In this document: piece after piece, positions 22,747 to 35,072 of the stretch | Numbering within the stretch: position 1 is the stretch's first letter | How the letters are laid out: every line of letters starts with the position of its first letter | Notes under the pieces: model-generated | Seen by the model: the letters and a program-made list of their open reading frames with translations, nothing else | Told to the model about the DNA's origin: nothing | The model's database searches: none | Made by a program: the position numbers and the translations under genes | Source: Teratosphaeria epicoccoides | Taxonomy: Eukaryota; Ascomycota; Dothideomycetes; Mycosphaerellales; Teratosphaeriaceae | Assembly (NCBI GenBank): GCA_021401465.1 | Contig: JADDMT010000014.1 | Coordinates: forward strand, 1 to 64,000 | Length of the DNA stretch: 64,000 nucleotides | Reading direction: 5' to 3'

Positions 22747-23237
22747 TGTCATAAGGGTAGGTACTAATAGCAGGAAGGTAACTAGGTGTTAGACTCGCAG
22801 AGCTGTGAAGAATATTGACAATAGCAGTTAACCTTGTAACTGACTCTCCTCTAAGCAAGAGAGGATTAAATTAAGATTAAGCACGAAGCTCCTAACTGCC
22901 TGTCCTAAAGCTATCCCTATATACTAGAGAGCGATAGAGCAGCTCTGTTAGATCTGTCGACAGACCCGATAGATCCGTGTCTGTAGATCTGTAGACTAAC
23001 CCTACAGATCTAAGGGTCTGTCATCTCGTGACAGATCCCTTCTTCCTTATAAGCCTATAGATCTGTAGACTAACCCTATAGATCCAGGGATCTGTCCTCA
23101 TGTAACAGATCCTTTCTTCTATGACTGTGCCTATGACTCATAGTACTCCTATGACAGTACTATGACTCATAGCACTTAGGACCCTCATAATCCTGTATCC
23201 TATAGTACTCCGGACAGTACTCCTGACACTCATGACA
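22747..23237 (-). repeat. B1 5' LTR, 491 bp
   Basis: Starts TGTCATAAGG and ends CTCATGACA on the plus strand. It contains short internal repeats of CTATGACTCATAG type whose copy number differs between LTRs, which explains the lengths of 459-491 bp. Confidence 0.93.
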
Positions 23238-23640
23238 TAAGTCTACTTTACTTCACTTCTTACGCTCCCTATTCTCCTGTGCCTACAGCCTGGCCTCTAA
23301 CTAGTCTTGCCGGGTTCCTAGACTACACTTCGCTTATTCAAGTCTACTTCACTTTCCTACCTCTCTTCACTTCACTTCTATTCATCGCCATCCAAGCCAT
23401 TGTAGGGGCGCTCCTAGGCCTGTACTAGTACGTCCCTTACTATATAAAAAGCGCCCTTTGCTATTACTCTTGCTTCCTTTCTCTTACATGCTTACCTTAA
23501 ACCGTAAGCCCCCCCCCTCTTTCTCCTACCTTCTGGCTTTTTCTCCAGGATTCCAGGTAATACTAACTAGAACTAGATAGCCCCTGCTATCTACTACGTC
23601 GACTACGCCCTCTAGGGCGTAGATTGCGTCCTATAATTAG
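23238..23640. other. Element C left end; possible 3' LTR remnant with TATA box
   Basis: No ORF. Pyrimidine-rich; C-rich from about 23510 (CCCCCCCTCTTTCTCC), which on the minus strand would be a polypurine tract and would make 23238 to about 23510 a 3' LTR remnant. TATATAAAAA occurs at 23441-23450 on the plus strand. No second copy of this LTR exists in the window to confirm it. Confidence 0.35.
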
Positions 23641-23666
23641 TATGTTCTAGAGTCCTTGTCGTTATG

Positions 23667-24110
23667 CCCAGCTTTAGCTAATGAATCTGTCTAGTCTACC
23701 CGAGCCCGCGCCTGCTAGCGCTACGCTAGCAAGCGCCTAAACTGCAAAGCCCTATACGCGTTACTTAGTGTCTACGTAAAATGCTCCGCTAACCTAGCTA
23801 GCCCCGCCCTCGCCTATGTCTCCTACGCCTCCTAGACCTGTTCCTAGGACGCTGACAGGTATGACCTGCTCCCTAGGGGGTTTTACATAGCTAACATCGT
23901 AATAGCGCCGCCGCGTACAACGACCTAGCAAAGGTCCTCAAGGCCTAGAGGGCCTTAGGGCCCTTGTAGTTAGCGGGTCTACTGTCTAGGTATTTTCTAT
24001 TAGTGTCCTCTATGATTGCGCCGCTAACCTCAAGTAGCGTCGTAGCCTAGGAGGTCATGGGGACTATAGGTGCTACTGTCGCTAAGCAGGGCCTCCTGTG
24101 AGTTTATCCT
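23667..24110 (+). pseudogene. Element C possible antisense Cys-rich ORF
   Basis: On the strand opposite to gag-pol and downstream of pol, one frame near 23758-23880 encodes a stretch with a CxxC pair and further Cys plus Tyr codons (TAC/TAT) where RIP of TGC/TGT would have destroyed cysteines. From about 23900 a different frame encodes a helix-prone stretch (YNDLAKVLKA). The frame change may be an indel or an intron. The position equals that of the antisense ORFs of A and B. Limits and identity are tentative. Confidence 0.3.
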
Positions 24111-24575
24111 GTACTCTGTATGTTTCTACGCGCTAATAGTTCGGAAGGTCTAGAGGCGTTCTACTAGCGCTTACCTTGGGTAGGTAGCAGGAGAACGTTG
24201 CTAGTAAGGGCGAGAGCCCTCGTCGGCGTTAGTCTAGCGCTACTACGCAGGGTCCCGACTAAGAGGCCGGGGACTCTGACAGCAGCCTAGTCAGCAGGTC
24301 TAGGGGGTCTGACAAGAGCCCCTCGGACGGCAGGGAGGGCTAGCCCTACTAGCGGGGCCCCTAGTAACAATCCCGCATGATTGTCGCTAGGGTCCTCTCG
24401 CCTTAGCGCGGGGGCCCGCGGCTAGGGGGGGTTTTTTTCTTTTGTTGTATATATAGTTACCTAATGTCAATTTTCCCCCTCTAACTTTTGTCCTTCTTAA
24501 ACGCCTGTACTCCTTGTTACAAATACTAGACTCCCTTTGCTAAGTCCTACATCTCGTTTCCTTTTTCTTCTTGCC
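24110..24575. other. Element C region after pol; G-rich, no gene
   Basis: A GC-rich stretch (about 24290-24430) ending in a run of G then T at 24425-24440. No convincing frame on either strand. The C-terminal tail of pol might extend to about 24440 if the TAG at 24576-24578 is itself a RIP product. Confidence 0.4.
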
Positions 24576-27500
24576 CTACCTCTCTCTAGGGCCGTCGTTG
24601 TTCTCCGCGCTTCCCTAAGTCTACTCGAAGCGGTCTATTACTTTAGTGTCTATTAGGTTTTCTAGGGGCTCCTATGTAGGTTTGTAGTACCCTGACCATT
24701 TTACTAGGACCTCGCGTCCTCTTCCTCTTCTCTTGTCTCTCGCGCAGAGTACCTCCTCTACTAACTACTCCTTGTGCGACTTAAACAAAAGGGGGTCCGG
24801 CTGTTCGTCGTCATTCTCCTGCCTAGGTATAGGGTCTCTGCCCGCTAGTCTTAGCAGGTTAGTATAGAACACTAGGTATATATTATTTAGGAGCCTAGTC
24901 AAGCGGATAGAGACTAGTAATAATACTTCGGCTACTATGTACTTCGCATGCTTGGCGTCTAAGCTCTTCTTAGGTCTCTCTGTAGTGTAGTTCTGCAGAT
25001 CTAGCTAGACCTTGTCACTAACTTTATAAATTAGGGCAGGGTTTTAGCGTTTATTAGCAGACTCCTCCTAACCTTACATAGAAGCCGCTATTGTTACTTA
25101 GCAGATTCCTGTTATGTCCTGAATCTTTCCTATAAACGCCCTTGCCCTCTCGGCTGCTTTTAACGGGCTAGGCCCTACGGGGTCCTCAGTTAAAGGTACG
25201 GGGCCCTGTGCTTTATAGCTATAGGTAGCGAAGAAGGGGCTTATGCTAATTCCCGAATGATACCTCCTGTTTAGCGCTAGTTAAGCCATAGGGAGCTATT
25301 GCTTCTAGTCGGATTGCTCATAGTTAATATAGTTCCGGAGGTACACTTGTACCTCTTAGTTTAGGCGTTTAGGGCCTCTGTCTGTTTATAGGTAGTACGT
25401 AGAGCTTAACCGCTAGGACACGCCTATTCCCTTATAGAAGGTTGTCTAGAAGGTGCTAGTCTAGTTAGTGCCCTAGTCGCTCGTAATAGCTGTTAGCATT
25501 CCATGGTACTAGGCCTAGTAATCCATGAACTTCTCCGCGTATTCCTCTGCTTTCATGCTAGGTATTACCTGCAAAACTACGTACTTACATAGGCGATCCT
25601 TGATAACCTACAGGTATCGACATCCCTCGGAATTAGGCAGGTCCGTCATGAAGTCCATTAAGATCTCCTAGAAGAATCTGTTAGGAACTAGTAATAGCTT
25701 TAGCAGTCTGTGCTTGTACTCTCTCTACACCTTGTTACGACTACAGTAGTCGTAGTTCCTCAGGAACTACTAGACATGCTTAGATAGTAACGGCTAGTAG
25801 AAGTCGCGCCCTAGGATCATCGTCATGGCGTCCTGTCCTAGGTGCCCGTACACCGCAGCGTTGTGCACAGACTAAATGAGCTTCGTCCTAAGCATGTCGT
25901 TGCTTTCGTCCCTAGAGTCCGAGGTCTCGCCCTCGGGCTAACTGTCGTTTGCTCCTAGGACCTATAGTTTGTCGCGGTATCGTAGGAAGCCCCTCTTGTC
26001 GATCTTGTAGTCCCCCGCTTGTAGTTTTAGCCTCGCTCTAGCTAGTAGCGCCTAGGAGCCGCCCTTTACTACTTTTAACACTGTCGAGTACAGCTCGTCT
26101 TTCTCTACTATGGCTGCCTATAAGTCATTAAGGGTGCCGTCCTAGAACGGCCTAATGGGCTCCTAGTTAGAGGTTACGGAGTTAGCGAGTTGCTATTCGC
26201 TCTCTACGACAGTAGTAGGTAGTAGGCTAGTCGAGGTAATCAGTACAATGTCTCTGCTCTTGTCTATAGGGTCCGGCTAACTCTCCACGACTTCTAGGTC
26301 TAAAAACCTCTTAAACCGTGATTCCTTATCTTCTGCCCCTAGCGTGTCCTGTTCTCGTCTCGATAATGCGTCTAGGACTACTCCTTCGGCGCCTAGGCGA
26401 TATACTAAGGAGAACTAGAATTACGCGAGGGTCTCATACTACCGTATCTGCTACTCGGACAGCTGTCGCTTGACTATGAAGTACTCCAGGTTTTTGTAGT
26501 CTGTGAGAATAGTAAAGGGCCTACATGACTTCAGCTCGGGGCCCTAGAACTTGAGGCTAGATATCACGGCTAGCATCTCCTTGTCGTGGATGTCGTAATT
26601 AATCTCCGCCTTATTGAGTTTCTGCGAGAAGAAGCCTACTAGTCTCTAGACTCCGTTGCTTTCTTGTAGGAGAGCCGCCCCTAACGCAAACCCGCTATAG
26701 TTAGTCTCTAAAAAGGTCGGCAGCTCCGGGTTCTATTAAGAAAGGACTAGCGCCAAACAGAACTTTGCTTTTAGCGTTCTAAACGCGGACTCCTCGAGTT
26801 CCCCCTAGGAGAACGGTCTGCCCTTCCCTGTAAGCGCCGTTAAGGGCCTAGCCGTCTTCGAGTAGTTCAGGATGAACATCCTGTAGTAGTTAGCGAAGCC
26901 GAGGAATCTACGTACTTCCTTTTGTGTTTTTAGCCGCTCCTAGTTACGCACGGCCTCTACCTTTTCTAGCTCGGTCCCTATGCCTTTTCTGTTAGCATGG
27001 ATCATGAACCCTAGGTACTTGATATCCTTTTTGGCAAACTCGCTCTTCCTAGGGTTAAGGTAGAGGCCCCTGTCCTAGAGCTTCTAGAGTACTTGCGTTA
27101 CTTTAGCGAAATAGTCTTCTCGCGAACAGCCGCTATATATGATAACGTCGTCTATGTACGCAGAGGCGTAGTCGTCTAATTTCTCGCGTAGTAGTATGTT
27201 AATATATCGTTAGAACGTTGCTAGAGCCCTAGATAAACCGAACGGACATACTAGCTATTCAAATAAACCGAACCTCATGCGAAAGGCTGTCTTGTACTCA
27301 TGGCCTTTCGCTATACGGATTTAGTAGAAGGCTGACACTACGTCTACCTTAGTAAGCTACTAGGCGCCTGTAAGGTTCCTCAAGGTCTCTAGTATTAACA
27401 GGAGGGGGTACCTATCTTGCTTTGTAATCGCGTTAAGGGCGCGGTAATTGCAGCAGAACTAGAGCGCTCCTCCTAGCTTCCGGACAAAAAGCACGGGAGC

Positions 27501-28330
27501 CGTAGCCTCTAAGTTAGTAGGCCGAATGAATCCCTTCCCTAACAGTTTGTCTAAGGACTTCCTTAAAACAAGTAGTTCCTCCTTCGACATGCTGTATAGG
27601 GGTCCCTACAGCAGAGCTAGTTAGGATCTGTCTAGTCCTTCGCGGAGTTCGATGTAGTAGTTAATGCTAGGGCGGTATGGCGCTAATTTTTCCGCTTCTT
27701 AGCAGCAGAATAGCAGAGCTATGTGCTAAAGCTCCGGAGGTAGCGCCTCTCTTAACTCGTCTAGCGTCGGATATTCCTTTGCCTTTAAGGCCTCCGCGAC
27801 ATCCGCTGTCGTAGTCGCGCATACCTAGGTAAAGTTCCTACGGTCCTTGTATTCTCGGTAGTTCCGTCCTTTGTCTATCTACCGTCCCGCTCTCCCATGC
27901 TAATACTGACGCCTTTCTGGCGCGGTCCGCACTTTATTATAAGCCTTCTAGGGGTTCCCTAGTATTAGGGGGAAGGCTAGATCCTTTACTATGTATGCGT
28001 ACACTAGTTGCTAGAACCCCTCGATTTCTATCTAGAAGGCGACTACTCCTTCTTCCGCGGAGTCTTGTATCGACGCTGTTACGCCCCTCGCTATGCGCGA
28101 CTCTTTGCTTATTAAGCTTAAGCCGAGACCTTTTACTAGGTCTCTGTTAATTGTAGCGTAGCATTAGCACCCCTTATCGATAAGAGCTGATGTCCTAGTA
28201 TTATTTGCTAGGACTACATCAGTATAAATCAGGTTCCTGTCTATAGATCCCTTAACTCTCTCCTATCCTTCTACTAGTGTCTCCGTTACTCCCGCTTCCT
28301 GACTCCGAGCGGGAGTTAATCTTTTCCCGA
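24576..28330 (-). pseudogene. Element C pol with chromodomain
   Basis: Minus strand, one frame at the landmarks checked. The protease active-site region is near 28178 (ALID, then GC); reverse transcriptase shows YIDDVIIYS near 27135-27160; RNase H is at about 26550-26730 (FALGAALLQES); the integrase core is around 25200-25700; a C-terminal chromodomain lies near 24660-24710 (EVLVKWSGYYKPT). Protease and RT are in the -1 frame relative to gag. Many TAG/TAA stops. Closest in layout to Tf1/sushi-like chromoviruses, judged by domain order and RT motif only. Confidence 0.8.
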
Positions 28331-28379
28331 GTTTTTCCTCCTAGGTTCCTCTGCCATTCTATTGTCCTCTAGCAATGGC

Positions 28380-29404
28380 GACACTCTAGTTGTGTTAATC
28401 TAGGCTAGGGGTGTAGCCAAGGCGTAGGGACACCCCTTCACTTAGTGTCTAGACGCTCCGTAATAGTAGCATAGGTTATTCTCCTAGCGTTTCTCTCTCT
28501 CTATAGCGTCTACCTATTTGGCGCGTTGTTTTCCCCTGTTGTTTTGTCAGGGTCCTTTGCTGTCATATCGGTCTCCTGTAGTACGAGTTAGTGCTATGAC
28601 TGTATCCCTATCCGCGTCTATTCGGGATCTAACCCCGGGGTTAGGCATCTGCATGGCAGCCGCGGGAATACCTTTAGAGTCCTTGTTCTTTTCCCTTAAC
28701 TACCTCCTATAGGCCGCCTTGAACTAGTCGGTTACCTCGGAGTTTGTCATGACCCTTTCGACCTCCTCTGCAAACGCGTAGTAGTCCCCCTTATCTCTCA
28801 CGTTCGCCATGTACATCCTAGCAGGATTTGAATACGAATTCTTGAGGTATCTAATCTTCGCGTCATCTGTCTACTAGTCCCCTCCTGCTAACAGCAGGAG
28901 TTTGTCGAATTCTAGCTAGTGCTCGTGCCATGGCTAGCCTGCCGCGTGTCGGAGGTTCGTGAGCTATTCTAGAGCTTTCGCTGTCTCGTTACTATCCGCG
29001 AACATGGCCTCAAGTTGCATGAGGAAAGCTTCAGGGTCCTTCGCGCTGTCCGGGCCTCCTTTCTCCCAGAAATGGCGCATCCGGGCGCGCTAGCGAGCGG
29101 GGAGGGTGTCGTAGATTGTGTTCTAGTAATAATCTACGCCTATTAGGGGTTTTATCCTAGAGCGCGCCCTAAGCGAACTCCTAATACAGAGCAGGTAATC
29201 CCTAAATGATTTGGCTCTTCTGCCCTACGTTAGTAGCCTCTACTCTCGGGGTCCTGTTAGTTCTATGCTAGAGTTCGCACGCGTTGCTACAGCTAGCGCG
29301 TCCGCGAGAGCCTTTAGCAGCTCCTCTGACAGGGCGCCTAGGTTTTGTCGCTATCAGGACTCCGATTCATTTAGCGCGGCCCGCGTGGCTGTCAGCTTAG
29401 CCAT
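28380..29404 (-). pseudogene. Element C gag
   Basis: ATG at 29404 (MAKLTATRAAL), with an in-frame ATG further upstream near 29450 as alternative start. It encodes a gag helical domain (RARMRHFWEKGGPDSAKDP near 29050) and a zinc knuckle near 28450 in which one Cys is now Tyr and one His has changed (CYYYGASRH, then VKGC). RIP stops present. The 3' end overlaps the protease region in another frame and is approximate. Confidence 0.7.
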
Positions 29405-29709
29405 AATTTGCTGTTACTAGGTGTGCATTCCCTCGACAACACGGCGCATTTCTGCTAACGCTTCCTTGTTCGTGGATCCTTTAGACACTAGGGTTAATTA
29501 GCTAGGAGACGGCCTTTCTATAGTGAAATCGATCGTACTTAATGTCACGGGTAAACGACGTATACATAGGGGTTTATGTGGTATTTAACAAGTACGATAG
29601 GGAGAGAGGGACTATCTGCTAGCTGTCCGGTCTTTTATAGCTGGCCTCGTCAGGGGTCGCGTCGCATAGGCCCTAGCCTGTGCCAAGACTTAGGGCCTCG
29701 CCCTTTACA
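29405..29709. other. Element C 5' leader, no LTR recognised
   Basis: Upstream of gag. A reading frame continues some way up (residues like LVSKGSTNKEALAEM), so gag may start earlier. No LTR-like repeat is matched anywhere else in the window. It ends where A-family sequence begins at 29710. Confidence 0.45.
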
Positions 29710-30140
29710 ATGACCTTCTTGCGGATTATCTGCGTCTTAAAGTCATCGTCAATAGAGGCAAGGGCCCCGAGTTACTAACGCTAACAGCTAGTCAGATATT
29801 TCTCGACGCTAACGTTAGCCTAGCGGAGAAAGTTAGCATTTATACTTAGAGGGTATCTGTACTATATGCGTACTATAGCGAAGGTCTTAACCCTAATAGT
29901 TAGCACCTTCAAGATCTTCTGAACTAAGTCTACGATTAGACCTAGACAAACGTTTTCGCCTGTTAGCAGAGAGTCGAAGCAAACACTACTATAAGAACAG
30001 TTAGCAGTCGCGGTAAAGCACAAGAGGGCGCCGAGCAGGTAGGCGAGTGCCTCGTAGTACTTAGCCTATAGCCTGTTCATAGTCAGAGTACCTTCGGCGA
30101 TCCCCTTGTCGCGCGTACTCTAGAAGTCATTAATGTTACG
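29710..30140 (+). repeat. Family A internal fragment 1
   Basis: Matches A2 from about 14115 to 14545, inside the antisense ORF. Both ends are breakpoints: element C on the left and the exact LTR terminus of B2 on the right. It is not a functional unit. Confidence 0.88.
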
Positions 30141-30617
30141 TGTCATAAGGGTAGGTGCTAATAGCAGGAAGGGGATCAGGTATTAGACTCGCAGAGCTAT
30201 GAAGAATATTAATAATAGCAGTTAACCTTGTAACTAACTCTCCTCTAAGCAAGAGAGGATTAAATTAAGATTAAGCACAAAGCTCCTAACTACCTGTCCT
30301 GAAGCTATCCCTATATACTAGAGAGACAGAGTAGCTCTGTTAGATCTGTCGATAGACCTAACAGATCTATGTCTATAGATCTATAGACTAACCCTACAGA
30401 TCTAAGGGTCTATTATCCCGTGACAGATCCCTTCTCCCCTATAGGCCTATAGATCTGTAGACTAACCCTATAGATCTAGGGATCTGTCCTCACGTAACAG
30501 ATCCTTTCTCCTATAACTATGCTTATAACTCATAGTACTCCTATGACTATACTATGACTCATAGCACTTAGGACACTTATAATCCTGTGACTTATAGTAC
30601 TCCTGACACTTATGACA
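30141..30617 (-). repeat. B2 3' LTR, 477 bp
   Basis: TGTCATAAGG to TTATGACA. The left neighbour is A-family sequence ending TTACG. The polypurine tract (minus strand) follows at 30618. Confidence 0.92.
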
Positions 30618-30696
30618 CTATCCCCCTCTTAGCCTAGCTCTTCCCTAAGCTACCTTATTAGTATAGGGTTTCTCTTATCATTTCCTTTGTGCTGTG

Positions 30697-31433
30697 ATGT
30701 CTTCTCTTTCTACATTACTCCCTTGTGTCATCCTAGACACTAACGCCCCTTTAACGCAGAAACGCAAACGCCGCGTAAATCGAATCTATCGTTAGGGCTA
30801 GGACAGCATGAAGACTATACTTAGTGTCAAGAGTTAAAGCTCGTTTGTTAGGTGCACATTTCCTTAGGGAAATGTTTGTAGTGTCACTTTAGTTACTGTC
30901 GAAGTTACGACGCAAAGGTAACAGAGGTCGAACAGAAGAAGTTAGGTAATTAGCAGAAAAGACTAATTGTTAATCTCGATCGTGCGAAGGCGGTCCTAGC
31001 TAAGGCTTTGCAGAAGATGATATAGGCGCATGTAAAGGAGATGCGTCTTCAGAAATAGTTAGACGTAGTTAACTATAAGGTCGAGGATAGTCGCGCTCTC
31101 GAGGAGCGTGAGATCAGGGAGGATGAGGCTAAAGAGCAGGCTCTTTTGCAGGCTAGGTTTCTTCTTAACCTAGATCCTTTAGCGGGTCTCGCTCTTAGTC
31201 CTACGACATAGAGCGTAATAGAAGGTTTCGCTAATGCCTCGTATTAGGGTTTCCTGGATAGCGTGATAGCCGAGCCGATCGACGGCGTCTCGCAGGAGTC
31301 TAGTCGTGGCTTAGGATCTTCTTCCTAGGTTCCTTCCTTTCTCGAAACTTCGTATCTTCTGCTAACAGTTTCGCAGATGTTCTAGGGGCTCCTAGGTGTT
31401 TTTAGTACTCCTATATCCTTCCTATTTTACTAA
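30697..31433 (+). pseudogene. B2 antisense Cys-cluster ORF (frameshifted)
   Basis: Counterpart of 35402-36139 in B3 but 737 bp instead of 738, so it carries a net 1-bp deletion, probably near 31400 where CTAGGTGTTTTTAG replaces a longer GC-richer stretch. It also has RIP stops. Cysteine cluster region near 30800-30900. Dead copy. Confidence 0.65.
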
Positions 31434-33620
31434 GTACTCTCGCTGTCTGTCCTGCTAGCGAGTGTCGACAATCTTCTCGACAGTATACTTAGGTTCTTCT
31501 ACTTTAGGGTTAAGTAGTAAGGGTTCTGTTTATAGTGCAGCGTCTGGCGCTGCTTGTTCTAGCAGAGAGACATAGAACACAGGGTGTATTCTCATCTGCT
31601 TAGGTAGCTATAACTTAAAATTAACTAGTCCTTTCTTAGCCTTGATCCTGAATAGTCCTAGTTTTACAGCGTCTAGTTTTTTACTCGGCTTGTCTAATTT
31701 GATGTAACAGCAGAGGAGATACACCTTGTCCCCCTCCTTTAGAATTAGTCCCTTAATTCTCTTACGATTCGCGTACTATGCCATGTTCTGCTAATAGAAC
31801 TACAGGTCGAGTCGTGCTTCTGTTTGTAGTCGGCATAGGTGTTCTACTCGTCTGAGTACTACTAGGTTTAGATTACTAGCTAAGACGTCTAGAATGTCTT
31901 CTATAGCTAATCTATATGCCATCTAGAATAGCGAGAGTCCTGTCGACTCTGCTAGCGTACTATTATACGCGAGCTATGCCATTAGTAATAACTCTACCTA
32001 ATTGTTCTAGTCCCTATTCACATAGGATCGAAGGTACTATTCTAACGTCTAATTTAGACATTCTGTCTGTCTATCTGTCTAAGAGTAGAAGGAAGTACTT
32101 AGTCAATGTTTAACCTAGAATTGTCTCATTAGGGCTCTCTAGAAGTTAGAGGTAAACACGGATCCTCGATCCGTTACTAGGTCCTGTAGCATGCCATGTA
32201 GTGCTACTACCCATTTGATGAAGACATGCGTAATATCTTTAGTCTTGAAGTCTTCGCGGTAAGGAATAAACTTCCTAAACTTAGTGAATTAGTTAACTAC
32301 TACTATGATCCTGTCGAAGAACTCATTAGTAGCGGGTTCTCTTGACTAAGGTAGTTTAACGATAAAGTCCATAGCGAGCGATTCCTATGGCCGTTAAGGT
32401 ACCTTGAGTAGTCGTAGTAGCCTATATAGTTTGTGATAGTCATGCTTACTTCGTTAGCAAGTTACACATTAACGGACGTAGTCCTCGATTGCCTTGCCTA
32501 TCTTAGGGAAGTAATATTCTTGTCAGAGAGTTTGCTTCATTTTAGACACTCCCGGGTGTCCTGCCTAAGGTACGTCATATTAGAGGCATAGTAGCTCCGA
32601 TTGTAAAGACGTTAGCATGTATACTAATCCTTGAAATAGAAGTAATTCGAATTCGGTTATACACTCTAGGTATGTCAAACTTCGAGAACTATACTACTCC
32701 TTATAGGCGGTCCTGTAATTCCGAGAGCAAAGGAAGTAGATAACTATTCTTTATTGTGATGTCGTTTAATCTACGATAATCTACGCAGAGTCGCTAGTTA
32801 TCTTCCCCCTTAGGCACAAACAGGATTAGATATCTAGCTAGGGACTACAACTTGCGGATGAAGCCTTTCTAGAGGTTATCTTCAAGGTATTTCCGGAGAA
32901 TCTCTAGTTTTGCCGCTAACAACAGGCGAACTAATTGCTTCGTTAGTGTCTTGCTAGGGAGTAAGGGTATCCTGTAGTCCTACTCCTAGTGTTCTGGCAG
33001 AGCCTCTTAGTCGGGTTCTTCCTCGAAAAGAGTAGCAAACTCTTTATACTTATCGGGGACTATAAATTCGACCTTGACTTCTAATTGCGTTACTTTAACC
33101 TATAGGACGTATACTTCCTGTTCTAGATCCTTAATAGCGGCTACTATCTTACTTGAAGTCATAGCACATATTTTGATCTTGCCTAGTATGTCGTGTACTA
33201 CAGGTAGAGGTATCGATTTTAAGAGTTCTGGGAACTAGATCCTCTCATTCTTCTAGTCGAGGTAGGGGTTAGTGTTCCTTAGCTATAGTAACCCTAGTAA
33301 TACATCTAAGCCTAGTGACTCCATGATGTTAAACTAGATCATCTCTTAGTAGCGTCCTATCCGTAGAGGCATCATCTCAGTCTCTTTGTTAACTACTCCT
33401 TAGTTGTACGTAACCGGCTTTCTATTAATCGCTTGTAGCGAGAAAGCATTTGTCTTCGCCTATAGCTTTATCCTAGCTGTCCTAGCGAACTTGGGCGTCA
33501 TGAAGATTCTAGTACATCCTGAATCTATTAAGGCCCTAGCTAGCGTCTTGTTAATATGCACCTATACTCTAAGGTTGTTCGCGTATCTAGCGCCGATCGC
33601 GGCACATCGTTGCAGCCCTG
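31311..33620 (-). pseudogene. B2 pol remnant
   Basis: Ends at TTA/TAA 31311-31313 with chromodomain and integrase coding upstream, then the 1169-bp deletion near 32642, then the RT N-terminal and protease coding part. The deletion fuses the integrase part to the early RT, so no complete polymerase remains. Confidence 0.8.
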
Positions 33621-34354
33621 TCTAGTCTGTCCGTAGGTCTAATTCTAGCGGACCTTGTCGTTTCCCGAATAACTGTCTTCACGGACTAGTTCAGGGATCG
33701 TGCGGTCTCCGCTTCTTCTCTAAGCGTTACTGCTTTCTAGCCTAAGAGGTCGTTCTTGCTCTTAGCCTCGCTATTCCTGCGCGTTTCTTGCGTACTCTAT
33801 CTTTAAGTAGTAGACTCGGAGTCGTAGCGCTCGTGGAATCTAAATACCTTTATAGGTTAGGTAGCCTCCCTAGGGCGTAAACTCTACCCTGAACAGTACA
33901 ATTTCTTGGACAACTTTCTGATGCGCGTGAGGTTAAGCTACGACTAGTAGTCTCCTTAGGTGTCGTCGCATATAGTCGGCTAGTTCGTTATACTAAAGCT
34001 AGTTGGCGTGTTGTACTCCATTAATCTAGGGGCAAGCCTAAGCCTACTAGTTCTACATGATTCGGATAATATTAAGTCTGATGTCATGCGGCGGCATAGC
34101 CTATCGCTCTATGTTCTCGTCTTCCTCGGAATCAGGAACGACAGCTTTGACAAGCTCGTAGTTGTCATCCGAACCTTCTTCTTCTTCTTCTAGCTCCTGT
34201 TGCCTTAGGACTGTCGCAATAGAAGGTGTAACCCTTAGCGCACAGATCGACTATGCCTTGTTTCAGCTAGAGTACTATCTAGAACCATCTTTATCACTCA
34301 TGTGAATTCGACAATCGTCGTCGTAGCACGTAGTCTAAGTAAGTACAGCATAGT
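33570..34354 (-). pseudogene. B2 gag, 3' remnant
   Basis: The acidic C-terminal part of gag as in B1 20830-21617, cut off at 34354 where A-family sequence begins. The zinc knuckle and N-terminus are missing. Confidence 0.75.
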
Positions 34355-35072
34355 TTATATAGATGTATATGCTATATAATATAGAAATATCTCGTAGTGT
34401 GACAGAGTAATCCGACCTTTTAGTAGGTACAAGACAGCGCTACTTTCTGCTTATTGTAGAGGTAGCGCTAAGGGTGCTTATAACCCCTGACGCTCCTTAA
34501 TTAGGGAAAGCATGTCTGAGCCTAACCCCGCAGGGGTACCATAGGGTTAGCGACGTAGGGGCGTCCTACGTTAACAACTGATCCTACTTAGACGACATAC
34601 AAGCTAACGTATGTACGAAGGACCCCCTTGCTATATGTAGCAGGGTCACTACATGCTAAGGGTAGGCATTAGAACCTATGCGGTTCTAATAGCCCCCTAG
34701 TATTAACCGTATCACTGCCCCTCCTCCTATGAGGATGTCCCTAGCCTTACTAAGTAATACACGCGGAACGTATAGGGTACGGGATGTAGCACGCTTATAC
34801 CGCGCAAGGGTAGATAGGTAGATAGCCTACGTAACATGTGTTATGCGTACACCTTAACACCTTCGCAGCGAGTACAGGGTAGAGGCTGCTAACTTAGGCG
34901 GGTTTTAATCCGTCACATGTTAGGCGGCTTTGTAACACCTTCGCTTTACATGCAGATCGAGATATCAGGAGACTATAAGCACGTACTTTAGTTAATCCTT
35001 GAAATCATAGGGCAAGCATGCGCGCTAGCCTTGCCAAGTAGCTTGGCTGTCCCTATTTAGTCGTGACTATAG
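34355..35072 (-). mobile_element. Family A fragment 2: 3' LTR plus 3' internal end
   Basis: A complete 360-bp LTR (34355-34714) followed by the 3' internal region matching A1 1148 to about 1505, then abrupt truncation into B-family LTR at 35073. The sharp LTR edge in B2 gag at 34355 marks a genuine insertion whose other end was lost by deletion or recombination. Confidence 0.88.

Larger units (their letters stand above)
1..23237 (-). mobile_element. Ty3/gypsy element B1 (minus), interrupted by A1/A2
   Basis: B1 is a chromodomain-type LTR retrotransposon read on the minus strand. It has a cut-off 3' LTR at the window start, an antisense ORF, pol, gag and a 5' LTR at 22747-23237. The 788-17130 insertion removed, with one copy of its 5-bp target duplication, leaves an internal region of 6038 bp, exactly the length of the B3 internal region after removal of its own insertion. 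All reading frames are broken by TAG/TAA stops of the RIP type. The left flank is outside the window, so its own target duplication cannot be checked; the right flank is family C sequence. Confidence 0.93.
23238..29709 (-). mobile_element. Ty3/gypsy element C (minus), ends truncated
   Basis: A third chromodomain-type retrotransposon family, present once in the window. Gag and pol read on the minus strand. I find no pair of direct repeats at the ends, so at least one LTR is missing. B1 abuts the left end at its LTR terminus and an A fragment abuts the right end at 29710. RIP-type stops throughout, somewhat fewer in places than in A and B. Confidence 0.85.
30141..34354 (-). mobile_element. Ty3/gypsy element B2 (minus), truncated and deleted
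   Basis: It has a 3' LTR, antisense ORF, pol and the 3' part of gag. Compared with B1 it lacks 1169 bp (B1 18735-19903 equivalent, junction near 32642), which removes the RT YLDD motif and RNase H. At 34354 it stops at an A-family LTR, and the rest of gag and the 5' LTR are absent. Heavily RIP-mutated. Confidence 0.9.
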
